Assembly: GCF_000504305.1 (NCBI RefSeq)
Contig: NZ_KI632512.1
Location: 2,551,469-2,615,468, forward strand
Direction: 5' to 3'
Source: Nitratidesulfovibrio termitidis HI1
GTDB lineage: Bacteria; Desulfobacterota; Desulfovibrionia; Desulfovibrionales; Desulfovibrionaceae
DNA length: 64,000 nucleotides
Part shown: one piece after another, positions 26,652 through 36,376 of the stretch
Numbering within the stretch: the stretch's first letter is position 1
Layout of the letters: each line of letters begins with the position of its first letter
Notes under the pieces: model-generated
Told to the model about the DNA's origin: nothing
Databases searched by the model: none
The model's input: the letters and a program-made list of their open reading frames with translations, nothing else
Made by a program: the position numbers and the translations under genes

Positions 26652-28685
26652 TTACGCGCGCAGGCGGGTCAGGGCCTGTTCCAGTTGCGCGGCCATTTCC
26701 GACAGTTCGCGGATGGCCACGGCGGACTGCTGCATGCCGCCCGCCGTTTCCGCCGCGATGTCGCTGACCGACTGCACGGTGCGGCCGATCTGCTCGCTGG
26801 CGGCGGACTGCTGTTCCGCCGCCGTGGCGATGCCGTTGACCTGTGCGGCAGAGTCACCCACGATGCGCACGATGGCGTCCAGCGCCTGGCCCGATTCGCG
26901 GGCCGAGCGGGTGGCCTCGCCCACGGCGGTCACGGAATGCTCCACCGCATCCACGTTGCGTCGGGCCACGTCCTGGATGCCGCGCACGCTGCCGCCCACC
27001 TCCGCCGTGGCCTGCATGGTGCGCTCGGCCAGCTTGCGCACCTCATCCGCCACCACGGCAAAGCCGCGTCCGGCGTCACCGGCGCGGGCCGCCTCGATGG
27101 CGGCGTTGAGCGCCAGCAGGTTGGTCTGGTCGGCGATGTCGGCGATCATCTCCATGACCTTGCCGATGGCCTCCGCCTTCACGCCCAGTTCCTGCATGTT
27201 GCGGCGCACCGCATCCGAGCCTTCCGCCACCTTCTCGATGGCGGCGACGGTGCGGGCCACCACCTGCGCGCCGTCTTCGGCGTTGCGGCGCGAATCGTCG
27301 GAACTGCGGCTGGTGGCGGCGGCGCTGGCGGCCACCTCGGTCACGGCCGCGTTCATCTGGGTGATGGCGGCCAGGGTTTCGGCCATGCGCTGCTGCTGCA
27401 CCTCTGCCCCTGCGCCCACCTGTTCGGCCTGGGCGGCCAGTTCTTCCGCCGCCGCGGCGATGCGCGCGGAAATGGCGTGGGCCTCGTCCGCCACCGACAG
27501 CATGGTCTTGTTGGCCGCTTCCACCCCCGAGCGGGCCTCGTCCGCCTGCTCCATGGCCAGGCGGGCCCGTTCCGATTCCTCGCGGGCGCGCCGCGATTCC
27601 TCTTCGGCGCTGGCAAGGTGGGTTTTCAACGAGGCCACCATGTCCACGATGCGGCCATACACACCCGTGTGCGGGGTGCCGTCGTCGATGTCGTAGTCGC
27701 CCTCGGTGACCCGCCGGGCGATATCGGCCAGTTCGCCGGGATCCTTGCCCAGCTGGCGCACGGTGCCGCGCGGCAGGGCCACGGCGATGCACGCCCCGAT
27801 GACCATGGCGGCCAGGGCCACCCCGGCCAGCAGCCAGGTGGCGGTGCGCACCGAGGCGTCGGACGCCGCCGAGGCATGTTGCAGCGCCTCGGACGCGGCG
27901 GCCTGGGTTGCGGCCACCACTTCCTGCTGGCGGTCCAGGGCCTCGTACTTGGCCAGCATCTGGCGCGAAAAAATGCCGAACAGGCCGGAATAGTTGCCCA
28001 CGTAGCCCATGAGTTCCTGCACGGCATCCTGGGACGGCTCGTCGGGCTGGGCGTCGCGCGCCGCCTGAAAGGCCTTGCGGGCCTGGGTCAGCCGGGCGCG
28101 GATGGCAGTGCGCAGTTCTTCGGTGGGGGTATCCAGAAACTGGCTGGTCAGCACGCGCACCTCGGCGAAGGCGGCGGCCCCGGCATGCAGCATCTGGTAG
28201 CCCTTCAGCCGCCCGGCGTCGTGGGTGGTCTCCAGAACCCCGGCAAGCCTGCCGTCCAGCGCGGCCACCGTCTCCACCACCTTGGCGGCGTTGGCGTCGA
28301 TGCGCTGCTGCATGGCGATGGCCTCGTTCTGCGAATTGACCAGCTGGGCAAAGGCGGTCTTGAAGTTCTCCAGGTTTTCCAGCAGCCCCTTGCCGTCGGC
28401 CTGCATCCACTCAAGCGTCAGCCCCGCACCTGCCGCCTCGATGGTGGCACGGGCGTCATCCAGGCGTTTGTCCGTGGCGGCCGCGTGCGCCTGCTCGCCG
28501 CGCAGCATGAAGCGCCCCATGGAGGCTTCCGCCCCCGAAAGATGGCGCATGGCCGTTTCGATGGACGTGGAATAATTACCGTACACGACCATCTCGTGCA
28601 TTCCCCGCCAGCCGATGCCGCCCACGATGGCCGTCAATGACAGCACGGCCATGAATCCGAGATACAGTTTGGTCTTCAGGAGCAT
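26652..28685 (-). CDS. methyl-accepting chemotaxis protein
   Basis: 677 residues. N-terminal membrane helix (about 7-27), a helical periplasmic sensor domain (30-280), second membrane helix (about 285-308), a HAMP-like linker, then the cytoplasmic signalling domain with the conserved hairpin tip [16 protein letters not shown]. It sits inside the presumed sulfolactate gene cluster, so it may direct chemotaxis to that compound or a relative; this is inference from position. It has no AGGAGG start; the ATG at 28685 begins a typical Leu-Leu-Lys-Thr-Lys-Leu lead. Confidence 0.93.
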   Translation of the reverse strand: MLLKTKLYLGFMAVLSLTAIVGGIGWRGMHEMVVYGNYSTSIETAMRHLSGAEASMGRFMLRGEQAHAAATDKRLDDARATIEAAGAGLTLEWMQADGKGLLENLENFKTAFAQLVNSQNEAIAMQQRIDANAAKVVETVAALDGRLAGVLETTHDAGRLKGYQMLHAGAAAFAEVRVLTSQFLDTPTEELRTAIRARLTQARKAFQAARDAQPDEPSQDAVQELMGYVGNYSGLFGIFSRQMLAKYEALDRQQEVVAATQAAASEALQHASAASDASVRTATWLLAGVALAAMVIGACIAVALPRGTVRQLGKDPGELADIARRVTEGDYDIDDGTPHTGVYGRIVDMVASLKTHLASAEEESRRAREESERARLAMEQADEARSGVEAANKTMLSVADEAHAISARIAAAAEELAAQAEQVGAGAEVQQQRMAETLAAITQMNAAVTEVAASAAATSRSSDDSRRNAEDGAQVVARTVAAIEKVAEGSDAVRRNMQELGVKAEAIGKVMEMIADIADQTNLLALNAAIEAARAGDAGRGFAVVADEVRKLAERTMQATAEVGGSVRGIQDVARRNVDAVEHSVTAVGEATRSARESGQALDAIVRIVGDSAAQVNGIATAAEQQSAASEQIGRTVQSVSDIAAETAGGMQQSAVAIRELSEMAAQLEQALTRLRA

Positions 28686-29066
28686 GCCGCCCTCCGGAGC
28701 GTGTCTGGTGTTCTGCCTTGCGGACAGAGGAGCACGCCCGCGCGTTCCGGCGCGGCCCGCTCCTGCTTCGGACCCGTCCCCCCTTCGTCTCGCCGTCGCC
28801 CTTTTCCGGGCGCGGCACCAGGTTTGCCATCCCGATCGACTGCCGCGCTCCCCAATGGCGGGTGGCTCGGTTCCCCCAGTCGCGCCGGGATGCTCTGCAT
28901 GGCCGTATGCCCCCCGGCAGTCCGGCCCCTGATTCCGTTACGTGTCGATTCCACTTCCGGCCTGCTGAGAGGCAGGCGGGGGTAGCCCGTGCACGGCCCC
29001 GCCCATGGCGAAACCGTACAGGCTCCCCGCCCGCCACGCCAGGAGGAAACGGGTAATCGATGCAGA
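28686..29066. other. intergenic region between larA-like and chemoreceptor genes
   Basis: 381 bases without a supportable gene. No clear hairpin with a T-run, and no copy of the GTCTTGC motif, was found. Confidence 0.3.
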
Positions 29067-30317
29067 CTACTTCTTGTAGAAGAACGACGAGTTGGCGTTC
29101 TTCACCACGGCCACGCGCGGGTCCCGCAACCCTGCCAGCCAGGTGTTCACGGTTTCCTGCATGTCGCCGGGCGTCAACAGGCATTCGCGCAGCCGGGCCG
29201 GATCCAGGTCGGAATGCACCACCACCTCGAAGCTGGTGGTGGCCCGCGCGAACAGGAAGCCCTTGTGCGCGCCCATGCGGAACGCCCCGGACTCGAAGTC
29301 CTTCTTCAGCGAATGGGCGCAGGGAAAGCGCCGCACGTAGTCGTGATACACCTCGTCGCCGATGCCCTGGCCGCACTCGGCCACCAGCAGCACCTTCGCG
29401 CCGGGCGCGGCGCACTGCACCGCCGTGTTCAGCCCCTTCTGGGCCTGGTACAGGCAGAGATCCTTGGGGGTGCCCCCGCATGAGGCGATGACGACATCAT
29501 AGGGCTTGTCGAAGGCCAGCCCGTACACCTGCGCCGTAACCTTGGCGGCGGCGCGCATGACCTGGGGCGGCCACCCGGCCAGTACGGTCACCGGGCGCTT
29601 GGCCGCGTCCAGCACCACGTTGATGGCCATGGCCACCCCGGCCAGTTCACCGGCCTCGTCCAGGTCAAGACGCACGGGGTTGGTCTCTATGGCCCCCACG
29701 GTGGCCGCCGGATCGCGCATCAGGCGGTGGTTGGCCTCGATCATGGCCGCCGAAGCGCAGCCGATGGCCACACCCTTGGCCCCGCCGGTGAAGCCCACGA
29801 ACTGGTGCGCGTCCACCATGCCGATGACCAGCCGCAGTTCCGCCGCGCCGTAGGCGGCATTGACCTCCACCGGGGTGCCGCGCGTGGTGGCGCCAAAGCG
29901 CGCCAGCCTGGAGTGCTCGGCATCGTGGGCCACCACCCGGCAGCCGCGCAGATCTTCCGGCAGCACGCGGGCCAGTTGGGCCTCGTCCGCCGGGGGGTGC
30001 AGCCCGCCGCCCACCACGATCACCACGTCCTCCGGCTTCAGGGACGGATACGCGGCGAACAGCCGGTCCAGCACCGGCGGCAGCAACAGCCGCACCGGCA
30101 CGGGGCGCGTCTCGTCCGGCACGGCGATGGCCACGGAACGGGGCGCCGGACGGTCTTCAAACCGGGGACAACCCAACGGTTCGTCCAGGGCGGCATGCAG
30201 GGCGGCCAGGGGGTCGGCCAGTGGTTCTACAGGGTTCGGTTCGAACACGTCCACATGGACGGAATCCGGCAACTCCAGGGGCACATAACCGTGCCCGTAC
30301 TTCAGCTCGATGCGCAT
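29067..30317 (-). CDS. LarA-type nickel-dependent hydroxyacid racemase homologue
   Basis: 416 residues. LarA family features are present in order: Pro-Asp-Glu-Thr-Arg-Pro (about 85), Gly-Gly-Gly-Leu-His-Pro-Pro where LarA has its Gly-x-His active-site segment, Asp-Ala-His-Gln-Phe-Val-Gly-Phe-Thr-Gly-Gly-Ala-Lys with the Lys that can hold the nickel-pincer cofactor, and His-Arg-Leu-Met-Arg-Asp-Pro...Glu-Thr-Asn-Pro-Val-Arg. LarA enzymes invert 2-hydroxyacids. Between a Tct transporter, a ComC-like dehydrogenase and suyAB, a role as sulfolactate racemase is an attractive inference. Cofactor-making larB/C/E are not in the window. AGAGG lies before the ATG at 30317 and overlaps a TCTTGCA motif. 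Confidence 0.82.
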   Translation of the reverse strand: MRIELKYGHGYVPLELPDSVHVDVFEPNPVEPLADPLAALHAALDEPLGCPRFEDRPAPRSVAIAVPDETRPVPVRLLLPPVLDRLFAAYPSLKPEDVVIVVGGGLHPPADEAQLARVLPEDLRGCRVVAHDAEHSRLARFGATTRGTPVEVNAAYGAAELRLVIGMVDAHQFVGFTGGAKGVAIGCASAAMIEANHRLMRDPAATVGAIETNPVRLDLDEAGELAGVAMAINVVLDAAKRPVTVLAGWPPQVMRAAAKVTAQVYGLAFDKPYDVVIASCGGTPKDLCLYQAQKGLNTAVQCAAPGAKVLLVAECGQGIGDEVYHDYVRRFPCAHSLKKDFESGAFRMGAHKGFLFARATTSFEVVVHSDLDPARLRECLLTPGDMQETVNTWLAGLRDPRVAVVKNANSSFFYKK

Positions 30318-30347
30318 GGAACGAAACCTCTTGCAAATGGTATCTAC

Positions 30348-30404
30348 AAAAAAAGGCCCCTCCGTCGTACGCAACTTATCCGGAAATGCACACGGCGGAG
30401 GGGC
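30348..30404 (-). terminator. terminator after tctB (copy 2)
   Basis: On the minus strand, CGGCGGAGGGG-type arms (30394-30404 with 30357-30367, one mismatch) form a hairpin followed by CCTTTTTTTG. It separates tctB from the larA-like gene, so the latter probably has its own promoter. TCTTGCAAATGG (30329-30340) between them resembles the suyA operator half-site. Confidence 0.65.
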
Positions 30405-30434
30405 GGAACCGGCGATGCCGTGCAACAGCGGCGT

Positions 30435-30896
30435 CTAGAACAGCATGCCTTCCGGAGTGGGAACGCCCAACAGCATCGCGAACCCTATCCAGACGAACAG
30501 GCACAACACCACGGTGAACACGGCAGAAGCCACGGCCCTCTTGCGCGTGCTGCCGCCAGCATCGCTCAGCACCATGGACATGCCGAAAAGGTACAGGGCG
30601 GAGGCGGGATAGAAGCCCAGGAAAGGAATGATGGCGACATAGGCAATGGCTCCCGCAGAGATCATGACCACCCGGCCCACGGCCACGGGCTCGTCGTCCT
30701 GCGGTGCGTCCTCGCCCTTGCGGCGCTTCAGCAGGCCCTGGGCACACAAAAGGAAAGCGCCAAGGGTCATGAAGATGATGAGCATCCGGGGGAACAGCAG
30801 GCTGACCCCTTCAAGGTCGCCGCTCTGGGCGTGGAACACACCGGCAATGGCCAGCACGGCAAGGCCGGAGGTGATGTCGGCAACGCTGCTACGCAT
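30435..30896 (-). CDS. tctB: TctB-family small membrane subunit, copy 2
   Basis: 153 residues with four hydrophobic helices, the small membrane subunit of a tripartite tricarboxylate transporter (TTT). It is almost identical to the copy at 32992. The ATG at 30896 lies 8 bases inside the end of tctA copy 2, a typical coupled overlap. With TctA it forms the permease of a binding-protein-dependent secondary transporter, here probably for sulfolactate or a similar carboxylate. Confidence 0.88.
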   Translation of the reverse strand: MRSSVADITSGLAVLAIAGVFHAQSGDLEGVSLLFPRMLIIFMTLGAFLLCAQGLLKRRKGEDAPQDDEPVAVGRVVMISAGAIAYVAIIPFLGFYPASALYLFGMSMVLSDAGGSTRKRAVASAVFTVVLCLFVWIGFAMLLGVPTPEGMLF

Positions 30897-32433
30897 GGGT
30901 GGAATCCTCCTTGGACTGCGGCACGTCGCAGCCGCAGTCGCGCCGCTTGCGCTTCCAGTCCAGCAGGAAGGGCGTTGCCAGCGACAGCATGGTCATCAGG
31001 AAGAGCAGGATGGCGATGGGGCTTTCGAGGAACACGTTGATCACCGAGCCACCCGAGGCCTTGGACAGGTGCACGCACTTGCCCAGGTTTTCCTCGATCA
31101 TGGGGCCAAGGATGATGCCGAGGGCCATGGCCCCCGTATCCAGGCCCACCCGGCCGGAGAAGTAGCCCAGGAAGCCGAAGACGATGACGATCCACACGTC
31201 CAGCATGCTGTTGCGGATGGCGTATGACCCGATGACCGACAGCACCACGATGGCGATGGCCACGAAGGTCAGGCGGATGCTGAGCAGCTTGGTCATGATG
31301 CGGGCCAGCAGCAGGCCGATGGGGATCATCAGCAGGTTCACCGCGAACTGGGACATGATGAAGGTGTAGGCCAGGTCGCCCGTGGCGGTGAACACCTTGA
31401 AGCCGGGCTGGATGCCCTTGGCCAGCAGTGCGCCCAGAATGACCGCCGCCACCGCGCTGCCCGGGATGCCCAGGGTCAGCATGGGGATCAGCGAGCCGCC
31501 GATGACCGCGTTGTTGGCGCTTTCGCTGGAAGCAAGGCCTTCGATCGCCCCCTTGCCGTACCGCTCGGGATGCTTGTCCCAGCGTTTGGACTCGTTGTAG
31601 GCGATGATGGAGGCAATCTCGCCGCCCGCGCCGGGCAGCATGCCCACCAGGCCACCAATGAGCGACGAACGCATCAGGATGACCTTGCAGCGGCTCGCCA
31701 GGGCGTTCATGACCTCACGGAGGGCGCCGGGCGTTGGCTGGTATTCCGCGATGAACGGCTTGTAGCTGCCGATCAGGTACAGCACCTGCGAGAAGGAAAA
31801 CAGGCCGATCATGGCCGGGATGACTTCAATGCCCTGCACCAGCGGATAGTACCCGAAGGTGAAGCGGGGCACACCGGCGTTGGGGTCGATGCCCACGGTG
31901 GATACCAGCAGGCCCATGGCGCCCGACAACAGACCCTTGACCATGTTGCCCGACGACATGACCGCAATGGTGGACAGGCCGAAGATGCACAGCCAGAAAT
32001 TCTCGGGGCCGCCAAACTGCAGGGCAAACCGGGCCAGCGGCGCGGCCAGGAACAGCAGCAGAACGGTACCGACGATACCGCCAAAGGCCGAAGACAGCAG
32101 AGAGGTGACCAGGCCGATGTCGGCGCGGCCAGCCTGACACAGCGGCCAACCATCAAAAGTGGTGGCCACGGACGACGGCGTGCCGGGGGTGCAGATGAGA
32201 CAGGCGGAGTTGGCCCCGCCGTAGATGGCGCCTGCGTAGATCGCCCCCAGCATGACCAGGCCGCTGGTGGCGTCCATGGCGAAGGTGGCCGGCACCATGA
32301 GGGCTACGCCCATGGTGGCGGTAAGGCCCGGCAGGGCCCCCACGATGATGCCCCCCGTCAGGCCCACGACCATCAGCAGGATGTTCAGCGGTTCGAACAG
32401 ATGCCCGATGGCCGGTCCGATAAATTCCATCAT
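30889..32433 (-). CDS. tctA: TctA-family large membrane subunit, copy 2
   Basis: 514 residues, about 11-12 membrane helices. TctA signatures: Gly-Ala-Leu-Pro-Gly-Leu-Thr-Ala-Thr-Met-Gly near residue 32, the Ile-Tyr-Gly-Gly region near 70, and Leu-Pro-Gly-Ala-Gly-Gly-Glu-Ile-Ala near 265. It is nearly identical to tctA copy 1 (33446) except in one internal block (about residues 230-250) and near the C-terminus. Its matching tctC upstream (32496-32787) is decayed, so it probably shares the intact TctC at 35052. Confidence 0.92.
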   Translation of the reverse strand: MMEFIGPAIGHLFEPLNILLMVVGLTGGIIVGALPGLTATMGVALMVPATFAMDATSGLVMLGAIYAGAIYGGANSACLICTPGTPSSVATTFDGWPLCQAGRADIGLVTSLLSSAFGGIVGTVLLLFLAAPLARFALQFGGPENFWLCIFGLSTIAVMSSGNMVKGLLSGAMGLLVSTVGIDPNAGVPRFTFGYYPLVQGIEVIPAMIGLFSFSQVLYLIGSYKPFIAEYQPTPGALREVMNALASRCKVILMRSSLIGGLVGMLPGAGGEIASIIAYNESKRWDKHPERYGKGAIEGLASSESANNAVIGGSLIPMLTLGIPGSAVAAVILGALLAKGIQPGFKVFTATGDLAYTFIMSQFAVNLLMIPIGLLLARIMTKLLSIRLTFVAIAIVVLSVIGSYAIRNSMLDVWIVIVFGFLGYFSGRVGLDTGAMALGIILGPMIEENLGKCVHLSKASGGSVINVFLESPIAILLFLMTMLSLATPFLLDWKRKRRDCGCDVPQSKEDSTHA

Positions 32434-32495
32434 TACAAAGCTCCTTGGTACGGGCCGGGGAGGGATGGCACCCCTTCCAGCGGTATCAGGGTTGG

Positions 32496-32787
32496 CTACT
32501 TAAGCGGGCCAGCCTTTATGCATACGCGTTCCGGGTTCGCGCGTACGCCGCAAAGGCATCACCATCGATGTGCCCGATGGTCAGGCCCGGCACTTCATGT
32601 CGGCAGGGGAACAGTACGAGTTTCAGCACCTCTGCATGATACGGTTTGCACGCCGGTGAACCCGACCGCCGTGAAGCCGAAGGTCATTTTACGGGCTTTT
32701 CGGGATACCCGCATGGGTATCACCTGCGGCCGCCAGTCCGAGGACAGGCAACGCCCGAGGTCAGCCGCACAAGGAAGCATATGGTTG
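32496..32787 (-). pseudogene. decayed tctC remnant
   Basis: Between the two tct pairs, about 290 bases resemble the two ends of the intact tctC at 35052. The left end matches its last codons (stop at 32496-32498; CGCGTACGCCGCAAAGGC corresponds to CGCACGTACGCGGCAAAGGC). The right part matches the Phe-Thr-Ala-Gly-Gly region and the sequence before the start (GGGCTCCTTTTTC, 32791-32803). About 670 internal bases are missing and the frame is destroyed. Homology continues upstream to about 32885 (GAAGTTCAAG, CACCTGTCG, TACGAACCGGCCCT), so the duplication once covered tctC with its leader. Confidence 0.85.
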
Positions 32788-32991
32788 TGCAGGGCTCCTT
32801 TTTCAGCGTTCGAAGTTCAAGACACCTGTCGTCTCCCCTTCGGGGGAGCAAAATCCTGGCAGTGTCCGATTACGAACCGGCCCTGCAAACGGATGCTTTC
32901 GATCACAAACAGCCCCCCCCGCCGCACGCAACCCTTCGGAAAGGCGCACGACGGGGGGAACGGAGAAAGCGGCGCCGTGCGGCAGATGCGA

Positions 32992-33453
32992 TCAGAACAG
33001 CATGCCTTCGGGAGTGGGAACGCCCAACAGCATCGCGAACCCTATCCAGACGAACAGGCACAGCACCACGGTGAACGCGGCAGAGGCCACGGCCTTTTTG
33101 CGCGTGCTGCCGCCAGCATCGCTCAACACCATGGACATGCCGAACAGGTACAGGGCGGAGGCAAGGTAGAAGCCCAGCAAGGGAATGATGGCGACATAGG
33201 CAATGGCCCCGGCGGAGATCATGACCACGCGGCCCACGGCCACGGGTTCGTCGTCCTGCGGTGCGGCATCACCCTTGCGCCCCTTCAGCAGGCCAAGGCC
33301 GCACAGGTAGATGCCGCCAAGGGCCATGAAGATGATGAGCATCCGGGGAAACAGCAGGCTGACCCCATCAAGATCGCCGCTCTGGGAATGGAACACACCG
33401 GCAATGACCAGGACGGCGAGACCGGAGGTGATGTCGGCAACGCTGCTACGCAT
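32992..33453 (-). CDS. tctB: TctB-family small membrane subunit, copy 1
   Basis: 153 residues, four membrane helices, same start and end motifs as the copy at 30435 with scattered substitutions. It overlaps the end of tctA copy 1 by 8 bases. Downstream on the minus strand a C/G-rich hairpin with CTGTTTG after it (about 32908-32955) may end the transcript suyAB-tctC-tctA-tctB. Confidence 0.88.
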   Translation of the reverse strand: MRSSVADITSGLAVLVIAGVFHSQSGDLDGVSLLFPRMLIIFMALGGIYLCGLGLLKGRKGDAAPQDDEPVAVGRVVMISAGAIAYVAIIPLLGFYLASALYLFGMSMVLSDAGGSTRKKAVASAAFTVVLCLFVWIGFAMLLGVPTPEGMLF

Positions 33454-34990
33454 GGGTGGAATCCTCCTTGGACTGCGGCACGTCGCAGCCGCAGTCGCGC
33501 CGCTTGCGCTTCCAGTCCAGCAGGAAGGGGGTGGCCAGCGAAAGCAGGGTGAGCGCGATGAGCAGGATGGCGATGGGGCTTTCAAGGAACACGTTGATCA
33601 CCGAGCCGCCCGAGGCCCTGGACAGGTGCACGCACTTGCCCAGGTTCTCCTCGATCATGGGACCAAGGATGATGCCGAGGGCCATGGCCCCGGTATCCAG
33701 GCCCACCCGGCCGGAGAAGTAGCCCAGAAAGCCGAAGACGATGACGATCCACACGTCCAGCATGCTGTTGCGGATGGCGTACGAGCCGATGACCGACATT
33801 ACCACGATGGCGATGGCCACGAAGGTCAGGCGGATGCTGAGCAGCTTGGTCATGATGCGGGCCAGCAGCAGGCCGATGGGAATCATCAGCAGGTTCACCG
33901 CGAACTGGGACATGATGAAGGTGTAAGCCAGGTCGCCCGTGGCGGTGAACACCTTGAAGCCGGGCTGGATGCCCTTGGCCAGCAGCGCGCCCAGGATGAC
34001 CGCCGCCACCGCGCTGCCCGGAATGCCCAGGGTCAGCATGGGGATCAGCGAGCCGCCGATGACCGCGTTGTTGGCGCTTTCGCTGGCGGCAACGCCCTCG
34101 ATGATGCCCGTGCCGTAGCGCTCGGGATTCTTGTCCCAGCGCTTGGCCTCGTTGTAGGAAATAATGGAGGCAATCTCGCCGCCCGCGCCGGGCAGCATGC
34201 CCACGAGGGTACCGATGATGGACGAGCGCATCAGGTTGACCTTGCACCGCCCCACCAAGGCGCGCGCCACCAGGCTCAGGGCGCCGGGCGCGGGGCGGTA
34301 ATCGGCGATGAACGGCTTGTAACTGCCGATCAGGTACAGCACCTGCGAGAAGGAAAACAGGCCGATCATGGCGGGAATGACTTCAATGCCCTGCACCAGC
34401 GGATAGTACCCGAAGGTGAAGCGGGGCACACCGACGTTGGGGTCAATGCCCACGGTGGACACCAGAAGCCCCATGGCCCCGGACAACAGGCCCTTGACCA
34501 TGTTGCCCGACGACATGACCGCGATGGTGGAAAGGCCGAAAATGCACAGCCAGAAATTTTCGGGGCCGCCGAACTGCAGGGCGAACCGGGCCAGCGGCGC
34601 GGCCAGGAACAGCAGGAACACGGTGCCGACGATGCCGCCGAACACGGAGGAAAGCAGCGAGGTGATCAGGCCGATGTCGGCTCGACCGGCCTGGCACAGC
34701 GGCCAGCCGTCGAAGGTGGTTGCCACGGACGAGGGCGTGCCGGGCGTGCAGATGAGACAGGCGGAGTTGGAACCGCCGTAGATGGCGCCTGCATAGATCG
34801 CTCCCAGCATGATCAGGCCGCTGGTGGCGTCCATGGCAAAGGTGGCCGGCACCATGAGGGCGACGCCCATGGTGGCGGTGAGGCCCGGCAGGGCCCCCAC
34901 GATGATGCCCCCCGTCAGACCCGCGATCATCAGCAGAATGTTCAAAGGCTCGAACAGATGGCCGATGGCGGGCCCGATAAATTCCATCAT
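33446..34990 (-). CDS. tctA: TctA-family large membrane subunit, copy 1
   Basis: 514 residues, 11-12 helices, TTT transporter large subunit with the same Gly-Ala-Leu-Pro-Gly-Leu and Leu-Pro-Gly-Ala-Gly-Gly motifs as copy 2. It follows the intact tctC (35052) by 61 bases and overlaps tctB (32992), so this is the complete and probably main transporter set. Differences from copy 2 cluster around residues 230-250, suggesting limited divergence or conversion between copies. Confidence 0.93.
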   Translation of the reverse strand: MMEFIGPAIGHLFEPLNILLMIAGLTGGIIVGALPGLTATMGVALMVPATFAMDATSGLIMLGAIYAGAIYGGSNSACLICTPGTPSSVATTFDGWPLCQAGRADIGLITSLLSSVFGGIVGTVFLLFLAAPLARFALQFGGPENFWLCIFGLSTIAVMSSGNMVKGLLSGAMGLLVSTVGIDPNVGVPRFTFGYYPLVQGIEVIPAMIGLFSFSQVLYLIGSYKPFIADYRPAPGALSLVARALVGRCKVNLMRSSIIGTLVGMLPGAGGEIASIISYNEAKRWDKNPERYGTGIIEGVAASESANNAVIGGSLIPMLTLGIPGSAVAAVILGALLAKGIQPGFKVFTATGDLAYTFIMSQFAVNLLMIPIGLLLARIMTKLLSIRLTFVAIAIVVMSVIGSYAIRNSMLDVWIVIVFGFLGYFSGRVGLDTGAMALGIILGPMIEENLGKCVHLSRASGGSVINVFLESPIAILLIALTLLSLATPFLLDWKRKRRDCGCDVPQSKEDSTHA

Positions 34991-35051
34991 TGGGATGCTC
35001 CTTGGTACAAGCCGGGGAGGGATGGCACCCCTCCCCGGCAGAATGGGCCTG

Positions 35052-36014
35052 CTACTTCAGCAGACCGGCCTTTTGCAGCATGGTCTTGGCGAACTCGTTC
35101 TGGGTGCGCACGTACGCGGCAAAGGCGTCGCCATCCATGTATTCGGTGGGCTGGCCCGCCTTCTTCATGTCAGAGACGTATTCCGGGTCGTCGCAGATCT
35201 TCTTGAAGGTTTCGCGCAGGTAGTCCAGTTGGGCCTTGTCGATGCCCTTGGGGGCAACGTAGGCACGGCGGATGTCGGATACCACGTCGAAGCCCTGTTC
35301 ACGCAGGGTGGCCACGTCGGGCAGGAAGGCGTTGCGCTTTTCCGCCGCAAGGCCGAGCACGGTCATTTCTTCGAGGCTGCGCATGACGTCGTTCAGGTTG
35401 CCGAACATGACGTCGATTTCGCCGCCCAGCAGGGCCGCGTTCTGGTCGGCGGCGCCCTTGTAGAACACTTCGGTGACGGGGAAGTCGAACTTGCCCTTCA
35501 CGTCAAGGAACATCAGGTGATGGCCGCTGTTGGGGCCCACCAGGCCCACCTTGAGCTTGCCGGGGTTGGCCTTGGCGAACTCGAAGATTTCCTTGACCGA
35601 CTTGAACTTGCTGTCGTTGCGCACGACCACGGCCTGCGGATCGTTCACGACCTGGCAGATGTAGGCGTAGCTGTCGATGGAGAACATGGCCTTCTGGACC
35701 ATGGGCTGCAGCACCAGGTGCGGAATGTTGATGCCGCCGATGGTGTAGCCGTCGGGACGGGCGTTGGCGATTTCGCCAAAGCCGATGGCGCCGCCGGCAC
35801 CGGGCTTGTAGATGAACACCCACTGCTGGTCGGAGTACTTGTTCCAGTACTTCTGCATGATGCGGGCCTGCACGTCGCTGGACCCGCCCGCCGTGAAGGC
35901 GATGATCATGTTGATGGGCTTGTCGGGATACTTGGCGTAGGCATCACCGGCAACAGCAAGGCCGAGGACGAGCAGCGCCGCAAGGGCCAGCCGCGCAAGG
36001 AAACGCACTTTCAT
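35052..36014 (-). CDS. tctC: TctC-family periplasmic solute-binding protein
   Basis: 320 residues. Signal peptide 1-27 (basic start, Leu/Ala core, Gly-Asp-Ala-Tyr-Ala), then the TctC/Bug fold with Tyr-Pro-Asp-Lys-Pro-Ile-Asn-Met-Ile, Ala-Gly-Gly-Ser-Ser-Asp and Lys-Pro-Gly-Ala-Gly-Gly-Ala-Ile-Gly typical of carboxylate-binding members. It delivers substrate to TctAB in the inner membrane; the gene neighbourhood suggests sulfolactate or another C3 hydroxyacid. AAGGAG lies before the ATG at 36014. Confidence 0.93.
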   Translation of the reverse strand: MKVRFLARLALAALLVLGLAVAGDAYAKYPDKPINMIIAFTAGGSSDVQARIMQKYWNKYSDQQWVFIYKPGAGGAIGFGEIANARPDGYTIGGINIPHLVLQPMVQKAMFSIDSYAYICQVVNDPQAVVVRNDSKFKSVKEIFEFAKANPGKLKVGLVGPNSGHHLMFLDVKGKFDFPVTEVFYKGAADQNAALLGGEIDVMFGNLNDVMRSLEEMTVLGLAAEKRNAFLPDVATLREQGFDVVSDIRRAYVAPKGIDKAQLDYLRETFKKICDDPEYVSDMKKAGQPTEYMDGDAFAAYVRTQNEFAKTMLQKAGLLK

Positions 36015-36302
36015 GTAGGGCTCCTTTTTCGGTCTTCGAAGTTCAAGGCACCTGTCGATGCCCCCCGCCGGGGGGAGCGAAATTCTGGCAGCGCCCGTAC
36101 GAACCGGCCCTACGAAAGGCGGGAGTGGGGCGGCGATTCCCTTGCATGCCTGTGCGGCTGCTGCGCCGTCCCGCGGGATCACGCCCCTGGCGGTCCTGCC
36201 CCTTGCTGGTTCGCTGTCATGCAATGCATCTCATCACTACGCGCGCTACCTGTGATGGTCCATGGTCCCCCGGCCCCCCTGCGGTTTCCGGGGCTCCGCT
36301 GC

Positions 36303-36365
36303 CCCGCCCCGGCGTGCCACCGACCGGGGCGGGACGCCTCCTTCACGACCATCGTGAAGGAGGCG
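36303..36365 (-). terminator. double hairpin between suyB and tctC
   Basis: A 14-bp perfect stem (CGCCTCCTTCACGA 36335-36348 with its complement 36352-36365) stands next to a 10-bp one (CCCGCCCCGG / CCGGGGCGGG, 36303-36333). They begin 12 bases after the suyB stop on the minus strand. They may be a partial terminator or an RNA-stability element setting suyAB above tct expression. The rest of 36015-36302 shows only the palindrome CCCCCCGCCGGGGGG near 36060. Confidence 0.6.
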
Positions 36366-36376
36366 GCAGAGGATGA

